A DNA stretch of 15,862 nucleotides, from NCBI GenBank assembly GCA_005888515.1, contig VAZR01000178.1, positions 628 to 16,489 on the forward strand, written 5' to 3'. Source of the DNA: Alphaproteobacteria bacterium. GTDB lineage: Bacteria; Pseudomonadota; Alphaproteobacteria; ATCC43930; CGMCC-115725. Positions 5,948 to 13,862 of this stretch are shown one piece after another. Every line of letters begins with the position of its first letter. Within the stretch, counting starts at the first letter, position 1. A program made the translations under genes and the position numbers. The notes beneath the pieces were generated by a model that ran no database searches, was not told where the DNA came from, and was given only the letters and a program-made list of their open reading frames with translations.

Positions 5948-7756
5948 AGCTTCGTTCGCTACCGGCGCGGCGTCGTCGATCACGAGCTGGACCGCAGCAC
6001 CGCCGCGATAATCGTCGCGCCGCAGATGGCCGGCGACATGGATCGCGCGGCCGCGCGAGCCGAGGAGAAATTCGCCGAGCGGCGTCTCGGCGACGCGAAA
6101 TGCGATCGCTTTGAGCTTCGCCGCCCCGATCGGATCCGCCAATGTGCAACGCAGATGCCCGGTGCCGACCGGTTCGACGAAAGCAACCTGCACGCTGGGG
6201 AAAGCGAACCGCGGCTCGGCGTTGGCGGCGCCGAACGGCGCCAATGCCGTAATGTGCTCGATGACCCCGCCCTGCGCGCCAGCGGCCGATAGCGCGCCGT
6301 CGATCATCAATTCCGGCACCAGATGCTCGCTCGCCAAGCCGTCGCCGAGCCGCTCGACCAGGAACTGGCGCAGCGCATCGAGCTTGTCCTCGGTGACCGT
6401 AAAGCCGGCCGCCATCGCATGTCCGCCGCCATTGATCAGCAGCCCAGCCTGGCGCGCTGCGATGACCGCGGGGCCGAGCGCCAAACCCGGCACCGAGCGG
6501 CCCGACCCCTTGCCGGTGCCGTCGGCGAGCGCAACGACGCAGGCCGGCCGCTCGTAGCGTTCCTTCAGCCGCGCCGCGACGATGCCGATAACGCCGGGAT
6601 GCCAGCCCTCGGCCGCGGCGAACACCAGCGAAGGCGCTTGCGGCGTCGTCTCGACCTGCGCGATCGCGGCCTGCAGGGTGCGCGCCTCGATCTCGCGGCG
6701 CTCGCGGTTGTAGTTGTCGAGGCGCTGGGCCAGCTCGGCAGCGAGCGCCGGGTCGTCGGTCGATAAGAGACGCGCGCCGAGATCAGCGGCGCCGACCCGG
6801 CCGCCGGCATTGACCCGCGGCCCGAGTACGAAACCGAGCTTATAGGCGTCGACCGGTCCGTTTGATCCGTTCGTCACGCCAACCGCAGCCAGAGCCTTTA
6901 AGCCGGGATTGTTCGCGCGCTGCATGACCCGGAGGCCCTGCGCGACGAGCGCGCGGTTGATGCCGGACAGCGGCACGACATCGCACACCGTGCCGAGCGC
7001 GACCAAATCGAGCCATTGCAGCAGATCGGGCTCGGGGCGGTCGCGGTACCAGCCGGCCTCGCGCAATGCGCGGTTCAGCGCGACGACCAGCAGAAACGCA
7101 ACGCCGACCGCCGCCAGCACGCCATGCGGGCTTGTCTCGTCGAGCCGGTTCGGATTGATCACCGCCAGTGCGCGCGGCAATAGCGGCTCGGTCACGTGAT
7201 GATCGACGACGATAATATCGAGCCCGGCCTCGGCGGCCGCGGCGAGCGGCTCATGCGCGGTTGCGCCGCAATCGACCGTGACGACGACCCCCGCACCGTC
7301 TGCTTTGAGGCGCAGCAGAGCCGGCGCATTCGGGCCATAGCCTTCGCGCATCCGGTCGGGGACATAGACCGAGGCATGCGTACCGACGGCCGCGAAGAAA
7401 CGCAACAACAACGCAGCAGATGTTGCGCCGTCGACATCGTAATCGCCAAACACGACGATCGGCTCGCCGTCCCGCACGGCGCGCAACAGGCGCGCGACAG
7501 CACGATCCATGTCGCGCAGATGCAGCGGGTCCGGCAGCCGGTCGCGCAGCCGCGGCGCCAGAAATCCCGGCGCTTCATCAATACCGACGCCGCGTTGCGC
7601 GAGCAGGCGTCCGACGATTTCCGGTAGGCCATAGCGCTGCGCGATTGCCGCTGCGAGACCCGGTTCGGGCTCGCGCGTCCGCCAGCGCCGGCCGCATACC
7701 GATCGCTCGACCCCGAGGAAAGATGCTGCGGAACTCGCCAACGCCATGCCGTCCAT
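5942..7756 (-). CDS. recJ: Single-stranded-DNA-specific exonuclease RecJ
   Basis: This 604-residue 5'-3' single-strand DNA exonuclease acts in recombination and mismatch/base-excision repair. DHH-family motifs are in order: 'GDYDVDG' (104-110), Asp162 (VDCGA), 'DHH' (185-187) and Asp259 (GTVCDVVPL), which together bind the Mn/Mg ions. The DHHA1 part shows 'HPGVIGIVAARL' (386-397) and 'GGGHAMAAGF' (443-452). A C-terminal OB-like region follows. Length fits alphaproteobacterial RecJ. ATG at 7756 is the longest start, but its ribosome site is poor and Met4 (7747) is possible. It lies downstream of glpX on the same strand, with 271 nt and a repeat between them, so it may have its own promoter. 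It converges with the HIT gene. Confidence 0.95.
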   Translation of the reverse strand: MDGMALASSAASFLGVERSVCGRRWRTREPEPGLAAAIAQRYGLPEIVGRLLAQRGVGIDEAPGFLAPRLRDRLPDPLHLRDMDRAVARLLRAVRDGEPIVVFGDYDVDGATSAALLLRFFAAVGTHASVYVPDRMREGYGPNAPALLRLKADGAGVVVTVDCGATAHEPLAAAAEAGLDIIVVDHHVTEPLLPRALAVINPNRLDETSPHGVLAAVGVAFLLVVALNRALREAGWYRDRPEPDLLQWLDLVALGTVCDVVPLSGINRALVAQGLRVMQRANNPGLKALAAVGVTNGSNGPVDAYKLGFVLGPRVNAGGRVGAADLGARLLSTDDPALAAELAQRLDNYNRERREIEARTLQAAIAQVETTPQAPSLVFAAAEGWHPGVIGIVAARLKERYERPACVVALADGTGKGSGRSVPGLALGPAVIAARQAGLLINGGGHAMAAGFTVTEDKLDALRQFLVERLGDGLASEHLVPELMIDGALSAAGAQGGVIEHITALAPFGAANAEPRFAFPSVQVAFVEPVGTGHLRCTLADPIGAAKLKAIAFRVAETPLGEFLLGSRGRAIHVAGHLRRDDYRGGAAVQLVIDDAAPVANEAL

Positions 7757-7879
7757 CGCGTCATCGTCGGTCCTGCAACGGCAGGGGTCGAGAACCTAAC
7801 GCCAGGGCCTTACGCCCTCTCGATTTCCGTTTTTGCGCGAGTGACCGGTGAATACTTATCGACAGAATCGGACGGGATT

Positions 7880-8020
7880 GCCCCTCACCCCGGCCCTCTC
7901 CCCGCAAGCGGGGAGAGGGAGAGCTGCGGCAATCGCCCTAGTAAAGCCGCGATGATTTCTTCGTCGCTTGCAGCTGCGTTCCCTCTCCCCGCGGGCGGGG
8001 AGAGGGACAGGGTGAGGGGC
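7880..8020. repeat. Long inverted repeat with nested hairpins, family B, locus 2
   Basis: The outer arms 7880-7905 and 7995-8020 are 26 nt long and match with two mismatches (GCCCCTCACCC... against ...GGGTGAGGGGC). Each arm is part of its own 12-bp hairpin: 7894-7905/7908-7919 and 7981-7992/7995-8006 (CCCTCTCCCCGC/GCGGGGAGAGGG). The element starts seven bases beyond the glpX stop, so it forms the glpX 3' UTR and the recJ leader. It shares stem sequence with 662-792. The remaining spacer, 7757-7879, holds only short weak hairpins. Confidence 0.8.
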
Positions 8021-8027
8021 GTGTTCC

Positions 8028-9017
8028 TTAGCGGCCGAGCGGCGCGAAGGGCTGCTTGCGGGTGAAATCATGATCGGCTTCGACCCGGCGCACGGTGCCC
8101 GTCTTCGAGCGCATCACCACCGAATGAGTAAAGGCGCCGCCGGGAAACCGCCGCACGCCTTTCAGCATGCTGCCGTTGGTCACACCGGTGGCGGCGAACA
8201 TCACATCGCCATGCGCCATGTCGAGGAGCTCGTATTTGCGGTTCAGATCCGTGATGCCGAGGCGCTGCGCCCGGCCGCGCTCGTCGTCGTTGCGGAACAG
8301 CAATCGTCCTTGCATCTGCCCGCCGATGCAGCGCAATGCGGCTGCGGCCAGCACGCCTTCGGGCGCGCCGCCCGAGCCCATGTAGATGTCGATCCCGGTC
8401 TCCGGCTCAGAAGTGGCGATGACACCGCTGACGTCCCCGTCACCGATCAGCATGATGCGGGCGCCGGCCTCGCGCACCTTGGCGATCAGCTCGGCGTGGC
8501 GCGGCCGGTCGAGGATGCAGACGACCAGATCGGCGATTTCCGCCTTTTTGGCGCGCGCCAGGTTTTTCAGGTTTTCGGCCGGCGTCTGGTCGAGATCGAC
8601 AACCCCGTCCGGCAGACCGCCGCCGACCGCGATCTTGTCCATGTAGACATCGGGGGCATTGAGGAAACCGCCGTCATCGGCCATCGCCAGCACGGCCAGC
8701 GCGTTGGCGCCTCCTTTGGCGGTGATAGTCGTGCCTTCGAGCGGGTCGAGCGCGATGTCGATCTTGGGACCTTGGCCGGTGCCGACCTTCTCGCCGATGA
8801 ACAGCATCGGCGCCTCGTCGCGCTCGCCTTCGCCGATCACCACAGTGCCGTCGATCGATAGGCTGTTCAGCGCCTGCCGCATCGCGTCGACTGCGGCTTG
8901 GTCGGCGGCCTTCTCGTCGCCTCGCCCCATCAGCCGCGAAGCCGACAGCGCCGCCGCCTCTGTGACGCGAACCGCTTCGAGCGCGAGATTGCGATCCATC
9001 CTGGAGTTGTCGGCCAC
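8028..9017 (-). CDS. glpX: Class II fructose-1,6-bisphosphatase GlpX
   Basis: This 329-residue enzyme converts fructose 1,6-bisphosphate to fructose 6-phosphate in gluconeogenesis; in autotrophs it may also act on sedoheptulose bisphosphate. GlpX landmarks are 'GRGDEKAAD' (31-39, Asp34), 'GEGERDEAPML' (62-72), 'DPLEGTT' (91-97), 'IGDGDVSG' (191-198) and 'GSGGAPEGV' (214-222, Glu220), covering the metal and phosphate ligands. The start is GTG at 9017, supported by GGAGGG 4 nt upstream; the first internal ATG (residue 7) has a poorer site. It lies 31 nt downstream of hom on the same strand, so the two are probably one transcript. Length fits the family (about 320-340). Confidence 0.95.
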   Translation of the reverse strand: MADNSRMDRNLALEAVRVTEAAALSASRLMGRGDEKAADQAAVDAMRQALNSLSIDGTVVIGEGERDEAPMLFIGEKVGTGQGPKIDIALDPLEGTTITAKGGANALAVLAMADDGGFLNAPDVYMDKIAVGGGLPDGVVDLDQTPAENLKNLARAKKAEIADLVVCILDRPRHAELIAKVREAGARIMLIGDGDVSGVIATSEPETGIDIYMGSGGAPEGVLAAAALRCIGGQMQGRLLFRNDDERGRAQRLGITDLNRKYELLDMAHGDVMFAATGVTNGSMLKGVRRFPGGAFTHSVVMRSKTGTVRRVEADHDFTRKQPFAPLGR

Positions 9018-9021
9018 GGTT

Positions 9022-9027
9022 CCCTCC
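9022..9027 (-). promoter_or_regulatory. Ribosome binding site deciding the GTG start of glpX
   Basis: GGAGGG on the minus strand ends 4 nt before the GTG at 9017. It supports GTG rather than the in-frame ATG 18 nt further in. Confidence 0.65.
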
Positions 9028-9048
9028 CTCGCTGCTCGTTACAAGTGT

Positions 9049-10341
9049 TCAGAAGTCTTCGATACGGATCATGCGCGGCGGTTCGAGGACCGAGTCGAGT
9101 CCCGCAATCCGTTCGATCGCGCGCTGCATCGCCGCCTCGACGGTGACATGCGTCGTCAGAACCACCGGCACCGCTTCGCCGGGCGCGCGGCCGCGCTGGA
9201 TCATCGACTCCATCGAGACATGCTCGTCCCTGAGCGCCGCCGCGACATCGGCGATGACGCCGGGCTGGTCGACGACCATCAGCCGAATGTAATAGGCGCC
9301 CTGATGGCGCTCCATCGCCGCTCCGGGCAGCGCGTCGAGCGAGGCGGCCGGCACCCCGAACGCTGGGACATACCGCCCGGCAGCAATGTCCACCAGATCG
9401 GCGGCGACCGACGAGGCGGTCGGGAAGGCGCCGGCGCCGCGGCCTTCGAGCACGACGCGACCGACAAAGTCGCCCTCGGCGACGACGGCATTGAACACGC
9501 CCTCGACCGCGGCGATCGGGGTTTCGCGCGGCACCATGCAGGGATGGACGCGCTGCTCTAGGCCGTGATCGGTCAAACGGGCGATGCCCAGCAGCTTGAT
9601 GCGATAGCCGAGCTCTTCGGCGAAATCGATGTCGAGCCGCGATATATGGCGGATCCCCTCGGCGTAGACGCCGGGGAGATCGACTGGGCGGCCGAACGCC
9701 ACGCTCGCCAGGATCGCCAGCTTGTGCGCGGCATCGATACCATCGATGTCGAAGCTCGGATCGGCCTCGGCATAGCCGAGCTTCTGTGCTTCGGCGAGCA
9801 CCTCGGCGAATTCGCGGCCGCTCTCGCGCATCGTCGTCAGGATGTAGTTCGAGGTGCCGTTGAGAATGCCGTAGACCCGGGCCAGCCGATTGCCGGCGAG
9901 GCTCTCGCGCAGGGTCTTGATGACCGGGATGCCGCCCGCCACCGCCGCCTCGAAGGCGAGCGCAACCCCGGCCTTCTCGGCCGCCGCGGCAAGCCGGGTC
10001 CCGTGTTCCGCCATCAGCGCCTTGTTGGCGGTGACGACATGCTTATTGAGTTTGAGGGCGCTCTCAATGACGTTCAGCGCGACGCCCTCGGCGCCGCCGA
10101 TCAGCTCGACCACGACATCGATTTCCGGATCGGCGGTCATGGCGACCGCGTCTTCGTACCAGCGCACCGCCGACAGATCGACGCCGCGGTCGCGCCGGCG
10201 ATCGCGCGCCGACACCGCGGCAACAACGATGCGGCGGCCGGCGCCCACCGCCAAGAGCTTGGCCTGGCGCGCCAGCAGCTGCAAGGTTCCGGCACCCACC
10301 GTGCCGAGCCCGGCAACCGCGATTTTCAAGGCGGGCTTCAC
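9049..10341 (-). CDS. hom: Homoserine dehydrogenase
   Basis: This 430-residue NAD(P)H-dependent enzyme reduces aspartate semialdehyde to homoserine, the branch point to threonine and methionine. Visible parts are the Rossmann motif 'GLGTVG' (11-16), Lys107 in 'VTANKALM', 'EAAVAGGIPVIKTLRE' (131-146), 'GILNGTSNYI' (158-167), and 'YAEADPSFDIDGIDAAHK' (190-207), with catalytic Asp203 and Lys207. A C-terminal ACT domain (about 350-430, 'VDQPGVIADVAAAL') suggests feedback control by threonine. The start is GTG at 10341; no upstream in-frame ATG exists, but the ribosome site is weak. It lies 31 nt downstream of the OmpA-like lipoprotein gene and 31 nt upstream of glpX, so the three may be co-transcribed. 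Confidence 0.95.
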   Translation of the reverse strand: MKPALKIAVAGLGTVGAGTLQLLARQAKLLAVGAGRRIVVAAVSARDRRRDRGVDLSAVRWYEDAVAMTADPEIDVVVELIGGAEGVALNVIESALKLNKHVVTANKALMAEHGTRLAAAAEKAGVALAFEAAVAGGIPVIKTLRESLAGNRLARVYGILNGTSNYILTTMRESGREFAEVLAEAQKLGYAEADPSFDIDGIDAAHKLAILASVAFGRPVDLPGVYAEGIRHISRLDIDFAEELGYRIKLLGIARLTDHGLEQRVHPCMVPRETPIAAVEGVFNAVVAEGDFVGRVVLEGRGAGAFPTASSVAADLVDIAAGRYVPAFGVPAASLDALPGAAMERHQGAYYIRLMVVDQPGVIADVAAALRDEHVSMESMIQRGRAPGEAVPVVLTTHVTVEAAMQRAIERIAGLDSVLEPPRMIRIEDF

Positions 10342-10372
10342 AAGCGTGATCCGGTGATGGTCATTGCGGGTG

Positions 10373-11410
10373 TCATGGCATCAATTGGATCTCGACACGA
10401 TCGATCGGCCCGGAATCGCCCGCCGGCGCTGCCTCGGCTTGAATCTTATCGGCCGGGATTCCGGCTGCCCGCAGCGCGGCGGCAACCGCCTGTGCGCGTT
10501 CGAGGGCGGCATGATAACCGGCCAGCGGTTCGCCGCCAGGCGCGCCCGGAGCCGCCGCCGCCGCATAGGCAACGACGCGAACCGGACGAGGCTGCTCATT
10601 GTACAGCGCCGCGACCCGCTCGATTTGGGCGCGGGCACCGGTGTCGATGCGGGGCGGCAGGCCGAGCAGCTCCAATGCCGCGACCAGTGTGGGAGCCGCA
10701 GGGCGTCGCGCGATCGGCCTTCCGGGATTGGGCGGCGGCGCATCGGCGATGACCGGAACGGGCGGCGGCGGCACCGGCATCCCCGCTACGACCGTTTCCC
10801 GAGGCGGCTCAGGAGCGGTGGGTATCATCGGCGGAGCCGCGGCAAGCTCGGGTGGCGGCAAAGGCGCACATGGCACCTCGGGCTCCGGTATGGCCCGCAC
10901 CTCGGGCACCTGGAGCGTCGATTCGCGTGGTTGCGGTTCGGGCGGTTCGCCGCGCTTGCGTTGATGAGACTCAGGGCTACCCGGCGTCACCACTGCCGTC
11001 GCATTCGCCGAAGCCGTCATCGGCGATTTGCAGGGCACTAGATCCGGCGGATTCGAATTTGCCGTGGTGCCGCTCGATGGTACCGGACCGGTAGCGCCGG
11101 CCTGTGTCTCGGTCCGGTTCGCCACCAGTGTTTCTGTCAGCTTTTGCCGTTCTGCGGTGGTCGTGGCATGTGTGGGCGGCGGCGGCACCGTCGCGAGGTT
11201 CGGGTAGGCCATGACCTCGCCGGCCGCCAAATTTTCGGTGAAAGGCGCGGTCTCGGGATTGGGATCGTTGCGGCTGACCCCGACGACCGACCGATAGGTT
11301 TCGATCGGGCTGCACCCGACCAAAGCCAGCGCCAATGCCACCCCGGTCAGTCCCGCGGCCGGCCAGCCGGGACCGCCACGACAACGATAGCGGGCTCCGC
11401 GCAACACCAT
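10373..11410 (-). CDS. Proline-rich lipoprotein with OmpA-like C-terminal domain
   Basis: This 345-residue predicted outer-membrane lipoprotein has a signal sequence (hydrophobic stretch 20-32) ending in a lipobox, with Cys33 (LVGC) followed by Ser, which favours outer-membrane sorting. A segment 'NLAAGEVMAYPNLATVPPPP' (60-79) resembles one I recall from alphaproteobacterial OmpA-family proteins. Residues 155-240 are a proline-rich linker. Residues 245-345 look like a reduced OmpA domain, ending 'RVEIQL', with the helix 'ALERAQAVAAALRAAGIPADKI' split across 302-323. The conserved Arg is retained (Arg305), but the peptidoglycan-binding Asp normally found in the GxTD segment is absent (AYAAAAAPGAPGG, 281-293). 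ATG at 11410 is preferred for lipobox distance; ATG at 11458 would add 16 residues. It diverges from phaC. Confidence 0.7.
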   Translation of the reverse strand: MVLRGARYRCRGGPGWPAAGLTGVALALALVGCSPIETYRSVVGVSRNDPNPETAPFTENLAAGEVMAYPNLATVPPPPTHATTTAERQKLTETLVANRTETQAGATGPVPSSGTTANSNPPDLVPCKSPMTASANATAVVTPGSPESHQRKRGEPPEPQPRESTLQVPEVRAIPEPEVPCAPLPPPELAAAPPMIPTAPEPPRETVVAGMPVPPPPVPVIADAPPPNPGRPIARRPAAPTLVAALELLGLPPRIDTGARAQIERVAALYNEQPRPVRVVAYAAAAAPGAPGGEPLAGYHAALERAQAVAAALRAAGIPADKIQAEAAPAGDSGPIDRVEIQLMP

Positions 11411-11552
11411 CAGCGAGGTCCCAACCCCTACAACCGCCCGCCGCCGCGGTTTCGGCATGCCCCCGCGGCCCGACAATCGAACCGCTGATGTATTAGATCC
11501 GGGACCGCCCGTCACTACATTTGATCCACCCATAGCGGGTGAGGACCTTGGG

Positions 11553-13310
11553 ATGAGCGATACAAAGGGCAGCGCACGTCCCGGCGGCACCGCCTCTCGG
11601 GGAAGCACCTCCGCGGGTGGCGAAACGCCGGGTACGAAGCCGCCGCCCGATCCCGCCGAGCTGTCGCGGCAAATCGCGGAGATCGCCGAAAAAAGCCAGC
11701 GGCTTGTCGCCGATTTCCTGTCGCGCCAGAATGGCGAAGGCGGTTTCGGCATGGCCAATCCGATGGCGGTCGGCGCGGCTTTTTTTGAGATGACGGCGCG
11801 GATGATGTCGGATCCGTCCCGGCTCGTGCAGGCGCAGCTTTCCTTCTGGAACGATTACATGACGTTGTGGCAGCGCACCGCACAGCGTTTCCTCGGCGGC
11901 GAGGCCGAGCCTGTCATCGAGGCAGGCGCGGAAGACAGGCGCTTCCGCGATCACGCATGGAACGACAGTGCGCTGTTCGACTACATCAAGCAGAGTTATC
12001 TGCTGACCGCCCGCTGTCTGCAGAGCGCGGTCAAGGATGTCGCGGGGCTCGATGAGCGCACCGCGCGCAAGGTCGATTTTTATACAAGACAATTCGTCGA
12101 CGCGATCGCGCCGTCGAACTTCGTGATGACCAACCCCGAAGTGTTGCGCGCGACGATCGAGAGCCGCGGCGAGAACCTGCTGAACGGGCTAAAGAACCTG
12201 CTCGACGATCTCGAGCGCGGCAAGGGCCGGCTCGCGATCACGATGACCGACATGGCGGCATTCAAGATCGGCGAGAATGTCGCCACGACCCCCGGCAAGG
12301 TCGTCTACCAGAATGATCTGATCCAGCTGCTGCAATATGCGCCAACCACCGAGACCGTGAAGCGGCGGCCGCTGCTGATCATCCCGCCCTGGATCAACAA
12401 GTTCTATATCCTCGATCTGCGGCCGCGGAACTCGTTCATCCGCTGGGCGGTCGAGCAGGGCCACACGGTTTTCGTGATTTCCTGGGTCAACCCGGACGAG
12501 CGGCTCGCCGAGAAAAGCTTCGAGGATTACATGCGCGAGGGGCCATTGGCCGCGCTCGACGCGATCGAGCAGGCGACCAGCGAGCGCGAGGCCAATGTCA
12601 TCGGCTATTGCCTCGGCGGCACGCTGCTCGCTGCGACCCTTGCCTACATGACGGCCAAGCGCGACCGCCGCATCAAGAGCGCGACCTATTTCGTCACGAT
12701 GGTCGATTTCGCCGAAGCCGGCGAGCTCAGCGTCTTTATCGATGAAGAACAGCTGCACGCGCTCGAGGAGCGCATGGAGAAAAAGGGCTATCTCGAAGCG
12801 CGCGACATGCACACGACCTTCAACATGCTGCGCGCCAACGATTTGATTTGGTCGTTCGTCGTGAACAATTATCTGCTCGGCAAGCAGCCCTTCCCGTTTG
12901 ACCTGTTGTATTGGAACGCCGATTCGACGCGCATGCCGGCGGCGATGCACAGCTTCTACCTGCGCAAGATGTACCAGGAGAACCTGCTCTCACAGCCCGG
13001 CGGCATCACGCTGGGCGGCGTGCCGATCGATCTGCGCAAGATTAAGACGCCAGCCTTTCTGCTGTCGACCCGCGAGGACCACATCGCGCCGTGGCGCTCG
13101 ACCTATGCCGCGACGCAGATCTATTCCGGGCCGGTCAAATTCGTGCTGTCGGCGTCGGGGCACATCGCCGGCGTCGTCAACGCGCCCGGAGGCAAATACG
13201 GCCATTGGCAAAACGAGAACAACTCGCCGACGCCGACGCCGCCATTCGCGGGTTTCCCATGTCCGCCGGGCTACACCTATGATCCCGACACGGTCCGCGC
13301 GGAGGATTAG
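11553..13310 (+). CDS. phaC: Class I polyhydroxyalkanoate synthase PhaC
   Basis: This 585-residue enzyme polymerises (R)-3-hydroxyacyl-CoA into PHA on the granule surface. The lipase-like box 'GYCLGG' (351-356) carries the nucleophile Cys353. Asp509 (TREDHIAPW) and His537 (SGHIAGVVN) complete the triad. The N-terminal PhaC domain is clear from 'FWNDYMTLWQRTAQRFL' (99-113) onward. It matches class I in length and in lacking any PhaE/PhaR partner nearby. ATG at 11553 is chosen: a GAGGA site lies 8-9 nt upstream, and the extra 32 residues of the longer frame look non-coding and would overlap the divergent gene's leader. The first 35 residues are low-complexity (Gly, Ser, Thr, Pro). No phaA, phaB or phasin gene is in the window. 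Confidence 0.95.
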   Translation: MSDTKGSARPGGTASRGSTSAGGETPGTKPPPDPAELSRQIAEIAEKSQRLVADFLSRQNGEGGFGMANPMAVGAAFFEMTARMMSDPSRLVQAQLSFWNDYMTLWQRTAQRFLGGEAEPVIEAGAEDRRFRDHAWNDSALFDYIKQSYLLTARCLQSAVKDVAGLDERTARKVDFYTRQFVDAIAPSNFVMTNPEVLRATIESRGENLLNGLKNLLDDLERGKGRLAITMTDMAAFKIGENVATTPGKVVYQNDLIQLLQYAPTTETVKRRPLLIIPPWINKFYILDLRPRNSFIRWAVEQGHTVFVISWVNPDERLAEKSFEDYMREGPLAALDAIEQATSEREANVIGYCLGGTLLAATLAYMTAKRDRRIKSATYFVTMVDFAEAGELSVFIDEEQLHALEERMEKKGYLEARDMHTTFNMLRANDLIWSFVVNNYLLGKQPFPFDLLYWNADSTRMPAAMHSFYLRKMYQENLLSQPGGITLGGVPIDLRKIKTPAFLLSTREDHIAPWRSTYAATQIYSGPVKFVLSASGHIAGVVNAPGGKYGHWQNENNSPTPTPPFAGFPCPPGYTYDPDTVRAED

Positions 13311-13361
13311 GGCGGCCGGCGCTAATCGCGAGCAGTTTTGCTCATGCGCTCACGGGCCGCC

Positions 13362-13381
13362 GCGCGCCTGGCCGCGCTTTT
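13362..13381 (+). terminator. Candidate phaC terminator (short GC stem plus T4)
   Basis: Stem GCGCG (13362-13366) pairs with CGCGC (13373-13377), followed by TTTT, about 50 nt after the phaC stop. The stem is short, so this is tentative. Confidence 0.3.
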
Positions 13382-13415
13382 GCACCCTCGTCTAATTGTC
13401 TAGCTCTCGGAGCGG

Positions 13416-13451
13416 GAGCGATTGAACTCATGGGACAGTCGCTCGCTTTTT
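13416..13451 (+). terminator. Second candidate terminator upstream of the lipoprotein gene
   Basis: GAGCGA (13416-13421) pairs with TCGCTC (13439-13444), followed by GCTTTTT. The 17-nt loop is long, so strength is doubtful. It sits just ahead of the proposed EcfG-type promoter. Confidence 0.27.
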
Positions 13452-13463
13452 CGCGTACGGCGG

Positions 13464-13488
13464 GGAACTTTCCCGAACTTATCAGGTT
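13464..13488 (+). promoter_or_regulatory. Candidate general-stress (EcfG/RpoE2-type) promoter
   Basis: GGAAC (13464-13468), a 17-nt spacer and GTT (13486-13488) match the published alphaproteobacterial EcfG consensus GGAAC-N16/17-cGTT, except that G rather than C precedes GTT. It lies about 110 nt before the lipoprotein ATG, so a 5' UTR of roughly 100 nt is implied. The match is by eye and a chance occurrence is possible. Confidence 0.45.
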
Positions 13489-13598
13489 GAAACCACGGCG
13501 AGATCGGCACAGCGCCTGTTCGCCATCTGGGCGGGCTGCCGCCAAACGCCAAGGTGGCGCGGCGGTGAAGGCCCGGCTTTGCGGAGGAAGACGCGAAA

Positions 13599-13817
13599 AT
13601 GACCAGACCCACCCGGAAGTCTCCAACCACATTGGCGCGGATGCTGATACTCGGCACGCCGCTGTTGTTGCTCGGAGCATGCGCCGCTCCGCCGCCGCCC
13701 TGCGATGCTTGCGCCGTCGCCGCGCGGGCGGAAGCGACGGCCAACCAGGCGTTGTCGCTGGCCCAGCAAGCGATGGCTCGTTCCAGTCAGATGTACCAGC
13801 GCACGCTGGTGAAGTAG
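13599..13817 (+). CDS. Small Lpp/OprI-like alanine-zipper lipoprotein with C-terminal lysine
   Basis: This is a 72-residue lipoprotein. Residues 1-27 form a type II signal peptide (basic n-region MTRPTRK, hydrophobic MLILGTPLLLL), cleaved before Cys28 in the lipobox LGAC. Residue +2 is Ala, so outer-membrane sorting is expected. The mature protein is about 45 residues: a PPPPCDAC segment, then a helix. In that helix, positions 41, 44, 48, 51, 55 and 58 are all Ala at 3-4 spacing, followed by S62, M65, T69 and K72. This is the pattern of the alanine-zipper coiled coil in OprI and Lpp. The last residue is Lys72, as in Lpp, whose C-terminal Lys is joined to peptidoglycan. GGAGG lies 11 nt upstream of the ATG. 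The L,D-transpeptidase gene follows after 79 nt. The alternative, an entericidin-like lipoprotein, fits the heptads and C-terminus less well. Confidence 0.78.
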   Translation: MTRPTRKSPTTLARMLILGTPLLLLGACAAPPPPCDACAVAARAEATANQALSLAQQAMARSSQMYQRTLVK

Positions 13818-13830
13818 AATTGAGGCAGAC

Positions 13831-13859
13831 GGCGCGCCTGTCGCTACGATAGGCGCGCC
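13831..13859 (+). terminator. Strong 13-bp hairpin after the lipoprotein gene (no T-tract)
   Basis: GGCGCGCCTGTCG (13831-13843) pairs with CGATAGGCGCGCC (13847-13859) around a CTA loop, with one G-U pair. No run of T follows. It is more likely an mRNA 3'-end stabiliser or partial terminator that lowers expression of the downstream gene than a full intrinsic terminator. Confidence 0.5.
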
Positions 13860-13862
13860 GGG

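Noticed and set aside
8070..8861. Plus-strand open frame opposite glpX
   Set aside because: It lies antisense to an unmistakable fructose-bisphosphatase gene, has no motif, and is best explained by codon bias.
11457..11552. Extension of phaC to an ATG at 11457
   Set aside because: The added 32 residues show no PhaC homology, and ATG at 11553 has the better ribosome site.
11411..11758. Upstream extension of the OmpA-like lipoprotein to an ATG at 11758
   Set aside because: It would run antisense through the phaC start and place the lipobox over 140 residues from the N-terminus.
13599..13817. Entericidin-type small toxin/antidote lipoprotein
   Set aside because: Entericidins lack a long alanine heptad helix and C-terminal Lys, and they are not paired with a YkuD enzyme. 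The Lpp/OprI reading explains more.
13430..13852. 140-codon open frame overlapping the small lipoprotein gene
   Set aside because: It has no ribosome site, a basic low-complexity translation and no motif. The lipoprotein frame in the same region has a signal peptide, lipobox and heptads.
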